Origin: Microbacteriaceae bacterium
GTDB lineage: Bacteria; Actinomycetota; Actinomycetes; Actinomycetales; Microbacteriaceae
Reading direction: 5' to 3'
Assembly: GCA_025463615.1 (NCBI GenBank)
Contig: JAODAU010000317.1
Location: forward strand, 1-10,181
Length of the DNA: 10,181 nucleotides
How positions within the stretch are numbered: the first letter of the stretch is position 1; every line of letters starts with the position of its first letter. The notes under the pieces are model-generated. The model did not search any database. It was not told the DNA's origin and was given only the letters and a program-made list of their open reading frames with translations. The position numbers and the translations under genes were made by a program. Positions 5,732 through 10,181 of the stretch are shown here, one piece after another.

Positions 5732-6373
5732 ATGACCGAACTCGCGATGTTCCCGCTGGGCTCTGTGCTCTTCCCGCACATGCCCGTGCTGCTGCGCGTG
5801 TTCGAGGACCGGTACCTCATCATGCTGTCGCGCATCCTCAAGCAGGAGCCGGCCGAGTTCGGCATCGTGCTCATCGAGCGCGGCCAGGAGGTCGGCGGGG
5901 GAGAGCACCGTTTCGCCGTGGGGACCGTCGCCCGCATCGCGCAGCTCGAGACGACGCCGGAGCTGGTGGGGCTCGTGGCGGAGGGCGACCGACGCATCGA
6001 AGTGGTCGAGTGGCTGGAGGACGACCCGTACCCGCGCGCCAGCATCCGCGTGCTCGACGACCTGGTGTGGGATGACGCGCTCACGCCCCTGCGCGACCGC
6101 GCCGAGCAGACCGTGCGCCGCGTGCTCGCCGTGGCGAGCGAGTACTCCGACCAGCAGTGGTCGGCCACGGTGGAGCTGGCGGATGACCCGGTCGCGGCCG
6201 CCTGGCAGCTGGCCGCCATCGCGCCCCTCGGCCCCATGGACCAGGTGGTGCTGCTGCGGTCGCCAACGATGGGCGCGCTGCTCGGTTCGCTCATCGACCT
6301 GACCCTCGAGGCCGAGCAGACGCTGCGCGACACCGGCGGCGACGACCTCGATTCGGAGTGGCCGGAGCCCTGA
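5732..6373 (+). CDS. Stand-alone LON substrate-binding-domain protein
   Basis: This 213-residue protein begins directly with the LON N-domain signature: LAMFPLGSVLFPHMPVLLRVFEDRY, then a helix ending LKQEPAEFGIVLIERGQEVGGG and, after the beta-rich half, DRRIEVVEWLEDDPYP. The C-terminal half (about 110-195) is helical. It lacks the AAA+ ATPase and the Ser-Lys protease domain of Lon, so it is one of the small LON-domain proteins common in bacteria. Its ligand and role are unknown; a link to proteolysis rests only on the domain name. ATG 5732 is chosen because homology starts within five residues. An in-frame GTG at 5690 would add a 14-residue tail with no family resemblance. It lies 53 nt after the LLM-BBE fusion on the same strand and may share its transcript. 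It is followed directly by the glycine riboswitch promoter, so a link to the gcv operon is not implied. Confidence 0.9.
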   Translation: MTELAMFPLGSVLFPHMPVLLRVFEDRYLIMLSRILKQEPAEFGIVLIERGQEVGGGEHRFAVGTVARIAQLETTPELVGLVAEGDRRIEVVEWLEDDPYPRASIRVLDDLVWDDALTPLRDRAEQTVRRVLAVASEYSDQQWSATVELADDPVAAAWQLAAIAPLGPMDQVVLLRSPTMGALLGSLIDLTLEAEQTLRDTGGDDLDSEWPEP

Positions 6374-6376
6374 GCC

Positions 6377-6386
6377 TTGGTAGGGT
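6377..6386 (+). promoter_or_regulatory. Candidate promoter of the gcv leader (TTGGTAGGGT)
   Basis: TAGGGT at 6381-6386 matches the actinobacterial TAnnnT -10 pattern and is preceded by TTGG. It lies four bases after the LON gene stop and about 35 bases before the first riboswitch aptamer, where the operon promoter is expected. Initiation would be near 6393, giving a leader of about 255 nt to gcvT. No recognisable -35 sits at the right spacing, so the call rests on position and the -10 alone. Confidence 0.4.
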
Positions 6387-6419
6387 GGCTGCAGACAATC
6401 GAATATCGGGCCGCTCAAC

Positions 6420-6610
6420 GTGATGCGGGAGAGCCGGGAGCAGCATCCGCCCGGCACCGAAGGAGCAAACCTCCCCGCCAATCTCTCAGGTATACGTACC
6501 GCACCGCTTAGGCCACTCTGAAAAGCAGGACTCGACGAAGACTCCTCGCCCACGGTGAAAGCCGGCACCCTCGGGCGCCGTCGAAGCTCTCAGGCCTATG
6601 ACAGAGGGGG
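6420..6610 (+). ncRNA. Tandem glycine riboswitch (two aptamers) upstream of gcvT
   Basis: Two consecutive glycine aptamers (Rfam glycine family) are recognisable. Aptamer 1 (about 6420-6506) has GCGGGAGAGCC, GGCACCGAAGGAGCAAACC and the conserved CCAATCTCTCAGG, closed by TGCGG (6424-6428) with CCGCA (6499-6503). Aptamer 2 (about 6513-6610) opens with CTCTGAAAAGCAGGA and ends with GAAGCTCTCAGG and GACAGAGGGGGA, closed by CTCTG (6516-6520) with CAGAG (6602-6606). A short linker of about six bases joins them. In known cases such leaders raise expression of glycine-cleavage genes when glycine is abundant. The downstream gcvT-gcvH-gcvP order fits this exactly. No separate terminator hairpin is obvious between 6611 and 6648, so control may act on translation or through sequences I cannot resolve by eye. 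Confidence 0.93.
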
Positions 6611-6637
6611 AGTTCCCGCATCCGAAACCGCGTGCCT

Positions 6638-6643
6638 GGAGAA
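6638..6643 (+). promoter_or_regulatory. Ribosome binding site that fixes the gcvT start
   Basis: GGAGAA lies five bases before GTG 6649. It supports that codon over the in-frame ATG at 6598, which falls inside the second aptamer of the riboswitch, immediately before its closing P1 strand. Confidence 0.65.
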
Positions 6644-6648
6644 CTCTA

Positions 6649-7761
6649 GTGACCGAACGATTCTCACCGCTCCACGACAGCCATGTCGCGGCCGGCGCGA
6701 GCTTCACCGACTTCGCGGGCTGGCAGATGCCGGTGCGCTACTCGAGCGACCTGGCCGAGCACCACGCCGTGCGCACGGCCGCGGGGCTCTTCGACCTCTC
6801 GCACATGGGCGAGATCATCGTGCAGGGCCCCGAGGCCGCCGCGGCCCTCGACTACGCGCTCTCGACCAACATCTCGGCCATCGCCATCGGCCAGGCCAAG
6901 TACTCGCTGCTGCTCAATCGCGAGGGCGGGGTGGTGGATGACGTGGTCGTCTACCGCACGCACGCCGACCGCTACGGGGTGGTCGCCAACGCCTCCAACC
7001 GCTTCGCCGTCGCCGGAGCGCTCGCCGCCCGCGCGGCCGACTTCGACACCACGGTGGTCGACGAGAGCGACGTGATCGCGCTCATCGCCGTGCAGGGCCC
7101 GCGCTCGCTCGAGGTGCTGGAGAGCGTGCCCGGCCTCGAGCTGGAGATCCCTGCGGGCCTCCTCAAGTATTACCGCAGCACGATGGGCAGCTACGGCGGC
7201 TTGGAGGCCATGGTCGGCCGCACCGGCTACACCGGCGAGGACGGCTTCGAGTTCTACGTGCGCACGGCGGTCGCCGCCCAGCTGTGGGACGCGCTCCTCG
7301 CCGCAGGCGCGCCATTCGGGCTGGTGCCGGCGGGCCTCGCGAGCCGCGACACCCTGCGCCTGGAGGCCGGCATGCCGCTCTACGGTCACGAGCTCGGCGA
7401 GGACATCACGCCCGCCCAGGCCGGGCTCGGCCGCGTGGTCAGCCTCGCCAAGGAGGGCGACTTCGTCGGCCGCGCCGCCGCGGAGGCGGGCCCGCCCGAG
7501 GGCGCCCGTGTGCTGGTCGGCCTCGCTGCGGAGGGCAGGCGCGCCGGCCGCGCCGACTACCCGGTGCTGGATGCCGACGGCACCGAGATCGGCATCGTCA
7601 CCAGCGGCGCCCTCAGCCCCACCCTCGGCCACCCCATCGCGATGGCCTACGTCGACCCGCGGTTCGCGGAGCTCGGCACCGCCCTGTTCCTGGATGTCCG
7701 CGGCTCGCGCGTGCCGGCATCCGTCGTCCCCCTTCCGTTCTACAAGAGAGAGGCCCGCTAA
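6649..7761 (+). CDS. gcvT: Aminomethyltransferase, T-protein of the glycine cleavage system
   Basis: GcvT moves the aminomethyl group from the lipoyl arm of GcvH to tetrahydrofolate, giving 5,10-methylene-THF and ammonia. From GTG 6649 the protein has 370 residues, the normal family length. Family blocks appear in order: [12 protein letters not shown] (20-31), [32 protein letters not shown] with Asp97/Asp98 at the site of the conserved folate-activating aspartate, [19 protein letters not shown] (190-201), [21 protein letters not shown], then the C-terminal barrel ending [21 protein letters not shown]. It is cytosolic. The longer in-frame version from ATG 6598 would place 17 codons inside and just after the riboswitch and is rejected. 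It is first in the operon; gcvH begins 4 nt after its TAA. Expression is presumably governed by the tandem glycine riboswitch. Confidence 0.97.
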   Translation: MTERFSPLHDSHVAAGASFTDFAGWQMPVRYSSDLAEHHAVRTAAGLFDLSHMGEIIVQGPEAAAALDYALSTNISAIAIGQAKYSLLLNREGGVVDDVVVYRTHADRYGVVANASNRFAVAGALAARAADFDTTVVDESDVIALIAVQGPRSLEVLESVPGLELEIPAGLLKYYRSTMGSYGGLEAMVGRTGYTGEDGFEFYVRTAVAAQLWDALLAAGAPFGLVPAGLASRDTLRLEAGMPLYGHELGEDITPAQAGLGRVVSLAKEGDFVGRAAAEAGPPEGARVLVGLAAEGRRAGRADYPVLDADGTEIGIVTSGALSPTLGHPIAMAYVDPRFAELGTALFLDVRGSRVPASVVPLPFYKREAR

Positions 7762-7765
7762 GCCC

Positions 7766-8137
7766 ATGGCAGACCAGAGCACGCTCAAATACACGGCCGA
7801 CCACGAGTGGGTCGCCGTCGACGGCGATGTCGCGACCGTCGGCATCACGGCCTACGCGGCCGACAAGCTCGGCGACGTGGTCTTCGTGGAACTCCCGGAC
7901 GTCGGCTCGACCGTGGCCAGCGGCGTCGTGGTGGGCGAGATCGAGTCGACCAAGTCGGTGGGGGAGCTGTTCGCGCCCGTCGACGGCGAGGTCATCGAGA
8001 CCAACGACGCTGTCGTGGCGAGCCCCGAGCTCGTGAACAGCGACCCGTTCGGCGAGGGCTGGCTCATCCGGGTGCGCTTCACGCAGCTGCCCGACCTGCT
8101 CGACGCCGACCAGTACGCGGCGCTGGTAGGGGAGTGA
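7766..8137 (+). CDS. gcvH: Glycine cleavage system H protein (lipoyl carrier)
   Basis: GcvH carries the aminomethyl intermediate on a lipoyl-lysine between the P, T and L proteins. The 123-residue product has the standard fold landmarks: [20 protein letters not shown] (9-28), [15 protein letters not shown], and the lipoylation motif [20 protein letters not shown], with Lys63 as the expected lipoyl site. It ends in [15 protein letters not shown] and a short helix. ATG 7766 follows the gcvT stop by four bases, with a purine-rich GAGAGAGG (7745-7752) upstream at rather long spacing, so translational coupling to gcvT is likely. Its TGA stop overlaps the gcvP start (A shared in TGATG). Length and motifs are complete; nothing is unusual. 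Confidence 0.98.
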   Translation: MADQSTLKYTADHEWVAVDGDVATVGITAYAADKLGDVVFVELPDVGSTVASGVVVGEIESTKSVGELFAPVDGEVIETNDAVVASPELVNSDPFGEGWLIRVRFTQLPDLLDADQYAALVGE

Positions 8138-10181
8138 TGGTCGAGGAGTCGTTCCCGCAGGATCACTTCGTCGACCGGCACATCGGCACCGACGCCGATG
8201 CGCAGGCGACGATGCTCGCCGCCGTCGGCTACGACTCGGTCGAGGAGCTGGTGGGCGCCGCCGTGCCCGACTCGATCCGCGTCGCCGAGCGCCTGTCGGT
8301 GCTGCCGCCCGCCGCGACCGAGCGCGAGGCCCTGGCCGAGCTGCGCGGCTTCGCCCGTCGCAACCGGGTCAACCGGTCGATGATCGGCCTCGGCTACTAC
8401 GACACGGTGACCCCGGCCGTGATCAAGCGCAACGTGCTCGAGAATCCGAGCTGGTACACGGCGTACACGCCCTACCAGCCGGAGATCTCGCAGGGGCGCC
8501 TCGAGGCGCTCATCAACTTCCAGACCATGGTCACCGACCTCACGGGGCTCGACACGGCCAACGCGTCGATGCTCGACGAGGGCACGGCCGTCGTCGAGGG
8601 CATGATGCTCGCGCGCCGGGCATCCAAGTCGACCTCTAACGTGTTCCTGGTCGACGCGGACGCGTTCCCGCAGACCAAGGCGCTGCTCGCCAACCGCGCA
8701 GCCGCCGTCGGCATCGTGCTGCACGAGACCGCGTTCGATCTCGACCCCGCGACCGTCGACATGAACGTGTTCGGCGCGTTCATCCAGTACCCCGGCGCGT
8801 CCGGCCGCATCTGGGACCCGTCGGCCGTCATCGCCGCCGTCAAGGCGCAGGGCGGCCTCGCGGTCGTCGCCGCCGACCTGCTCGCGCTCACCCTCATCAC
8901 GTCCCCCGGCGAACTGGGGGCGGATGTCGCGGTGGGCACCAGCCAGCGCTTCGGCGTGCCCATGGGCTTCGGCGGCCCGCACGCCGGCTACATGTCGGTG
9001 CGATCCGGGCTCGAGCGCCAGCTTCCCGGGCGCCTCGTCGGCGTCTCGCAGGATGCCGCCAGCCACCCCGCCTACCGCCTCTCGCTGCAGGTGCGAGAGC
9101 AGCACATCCGCCGCGACAAGGCCACCTCCAACATCTGCACCGCGCAGGTGCTGCTCGCCGTCATGGCGTCGATGTACGCCGTTTATCACGGCCCGCAGGG
9201 GCTCAAACGCATCGCGACCAATGTGACCAAGCACGCCCGCATCCTTGCCCGTGCCGCCTCCGAGGCCGGTCACACGGTCGTCACGGGCAACTACTTCGAC
9301 ACGCTCACCCTGCACACCAAGACGGATGCCGCGCGCCTCGTCGGCGTCTCGCACGATGCGCAGGGCCATCCGGCGCTTCGCCTTTCGCTGCAAACGCGCG
9401 AGCAGCATATCCGGCGCGACAAGGCCACGAGCAACATCTGCACGGCGCAGGTGCTGCTCGCGGTGATGGCGTCGATGTACGCGGTTTACCACGGGCCGGA
9501 CGGATTGCGGCGCATCGCGCAACGCGTGCATCTCTTCGCCTGCATGCTCGCGCACGGGCTGCGGCAGCTCGGGTTTCACGTCGATGAGGGGCCGTTCTTC
9601 GATACGGTGCGCGTGGAGTTGGAGCCCGCGCGGCGCGTGGAAATCCTGCGCTCAGCCGTCTCGGTCGGCGTGAATCTGCGCGCGGAGGGCGACCGCTTCA
9701 TCCTGATCGCACTCGACGAAACTACCGACGATCTGACGGTGCTCTTCCGCGCCTTTCACGGCGGCGCCGATCCCGGTTTCACGTCCGCGGATCTCGCCGC
9801 GGCAGTGCAGAGCGAGTTTGGCGAACCGCTCGCCCGCACGAGCGAGTTTCTCACGCATCCGGTCTTCAACACGCATCACACCGAGACGGAAATGCTCCGG
9901 TACATCCGCCGGCTGGAGTCGCGCGACCTGTCGCTGACGACTTCGATGATCCCGCTCGGCTCGTGTACGATGAAGCTGAATGCCACGAGCGAGATGGTCC
10001 CCGTGACGTGGCCGGAATTCGGGGGGCTGCATCCCTTTTGCCCCGCTGAGCAGGCCGAAGGCTACCGCACGCTTACCTCGCAACTCGAAGGCTGGCTCGC
10101 CGAGATCACCGGATTCTCCGCCGTCTCGCTGGAGCCGAACGCCGGCTCGCAGGGCGAGTACGCGGGCCTGCTCGTCATTCG
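8137..10181 (+). CDS. gcvP: Glycine dehydrogenase (decarboxylating), P protein; mosaic and cut at the window end
   Basis: GcvP is the PLP enzyme that decarboxylates glycine and loads aminomethyl onto lipoylated GcvH. ATG 8137 overlaps the gcvH stop and has AGGGGAG (8128-8134) upstream. The window holds 681 codons without a stop; the family has about 950 residues, so the C-terminal part, including the PLP-binding lysine motif (NLHK type), is missing. Visible blocks: [65 protein letters not shown] through [20 protein letters not shown], then later [12 protein letters not shown] and [13 protein letters not shown]. The oddity is that the RLVGVS...[13 protein letters not shown] block occurs twice, at residues 299-360 and 400-461 (55 of 62 identical), whereas normal GcvP has it once. 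Past the second copy, third-position GC falls from 192/200 (8341-8940) to 167/200 codons (9541-10140). The 3' part therefore appears to come from a different gcvP, most simply by chimeric assembly. Confidence 0.9.
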   Translation, partial: MVEESFPQDHFVDRHIGTDADAQATMLAAVGYDSVEELVGAAVPDSIRVAERLSVLPPAATEREALAELRGFARRNRVNRSMIGLGYYDTVTPAVIKRNVLENPSWYTAYTPYQPEISQGRLEALINFQTMVTDLTGLDTANASMLDEGTAVVEGMMLARRASKSTSNVFLVDADAFPQTKALLANRAAAVGIVLHETAFDLDPATVDMNVFGAFIQYPGASGRIWDPSAVIAAVKAQGGLAVVAADLLALTLITSPGELGADVAVGTSQRFGVPMGFGGPHAGYMSVRSGLERQLPGRLVGVSQDAASHPAYRLSLQVREQHIRRDKATSNICTAQVLLAVMASMYAVYHGPQGLKRIATNVTKHARILARAASEAGHTVVTGNYFDTLTLHTKTDAARLVGVSHDAQGHPALRLSLQTREQHIRRDKATSNICTAQVLLAVMASMYAVYHGPDGLRRIAQRVHLFACMLAHGLRQLGFHVDEGPFFDTVRVELEPARRVEILRSAVSVGVNLRAEGDRFILIALDETTDDLTVLFRAFHGGADPGFTSADLAAAVQSEFGEPLARTSEFLTHPVFNTHHTETEMLRYIRRLESRDLSLTTSMIPLGSCTMKLNATSEMVPVTWPEFGGLHPFCPAEQAEGYRTLTSQLEGWLAEITGFSAVSLEPNAGSQGEYAGLLVI
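9031..9216 (+). repeat. First copy of the duplicated GcvP block (native-looking)
   Basis: This encodes residues 299-360 of the P protein ([20 protein letters not shown] to GLKRIA). It is repeated in frame 303 bp downstream. Codon use here matches the upstream gene. The 21 bases at 9030-9050 are identical to 9333-9353; the rest differs mostly at third positions, with seven amino-acid changes in 62. Confidence 0.85.
9334..9519 (+). repeat. Second copy of the duplicated GcvP block (junction to foreign-looking sequence)
   Basis: This encodes residues 400-461 ([20 protein letters not shown] to GLRRIA), the homologous block of a second gcvP. The preceding residues [13 protein letters not shown] belong to a later region of the first gene, so the reading steps back by about 100 residues in family coordinates. 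From here codons ending in A or T become frequent (CAA, CAT, TTT, GAT, GAA, TTG). The join point is somewhere near 9330-9353. Confidence 0.85.

Noticed and set aside
6664..7848. 394-codon open frame on the minus strand opposite gcvT
   Set aside because: Composition is typical of an antisense shadow, and gcvT on the plus strand is unambiguous.
7852..9579. 575-codon open frame on the minus strand opposite gcvH/gcvP
   Set aside because: No family resemblance; it mirrors the strongly conserved gcvP frame and runs across the mosaic junction only because GC-rich antisense frames lack stops.
9030..9636. Genuine internal tandem duplication within one gcvP gene
   Set aside because: A recent tandem duplication would keep similar third positions and be followed by native sequence; instead the second copy and everything after it show different codon use. 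It is kept only as a minor alternative.

Overview
The window looks like a contig from a high-GC actinomycete. The family Microbacteriaceae is my best guess, by inference from four things: a DUF222-type gene, intergenic copies of a TCTCGACAAGCTCGACC-like word, very high third-position GC (192 of 200 codons end in G or C in a hand-counted stretch of gcvP, 8341-8940), and a tandem glycine riboswitch in front of gcvT-gcvH-gcvP. No species can be named from sequence alone.

Layout. 1-468 (minus): N-terminal part of a DUF222/13E12-type protein, cut by the window edge. 469-617: intergenic DNA with a short repeat array and hairpins. 618-1304 (minus): membrane-anchored J-domain protein. 1357-2076 (plus): polytopic membrane protein, divergent from the J-domain gene. 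It converges on a short-chain dehydrogenase (2073-2990, minus) so tightly that both stop codons share one CTAG inside a hairpin. Upstream of the dehydrogenase, and probably coupled to it, lies an HxlR-type regulator (2999-3358, minus). A 64-bp divergent region with an HxlR-like palindrome separates it from a 751-residue fusion (3423-5678, plus) of a luciferase-like flavin monooxygenase and a BBE-type FAD oxidase. Next is a stand-alone LON-domain protein (5732-6373, plus), then a promoter and tandem glycine riboswitch (about 6377-6610), gcvT (6649-7761), gcvH (7766-8137) and gcvP (8137 to the window end).

Functional units. The hxlR/SDR pair and the divergent LLM-BBE fusion look like one redox module under a shared palindrome, with unknown substrate. 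The gcv genes form a glycine-cleavage operon read through a glycine-sensing leader. GcvT, GcvH and GcvP, together with dihydrolipoamide dehydrogenase encoded elsewhere, convert glycine to CO2, NH3 and methylene-THF.

Main anomaly. gcvP is in frame to the window end but appears to be a mosaic. At about 9333-9353 a conserved 62-residue block, already present 101 codons earlier, starts again. From there third-position GC drops from about 96% to about 84%. The downstream part therefore looks like gcvP from another organism, joined either by assembly error or, less likely, by recombination. Gene content after about 9333 should not be credited to the actinomycete without checking reads.
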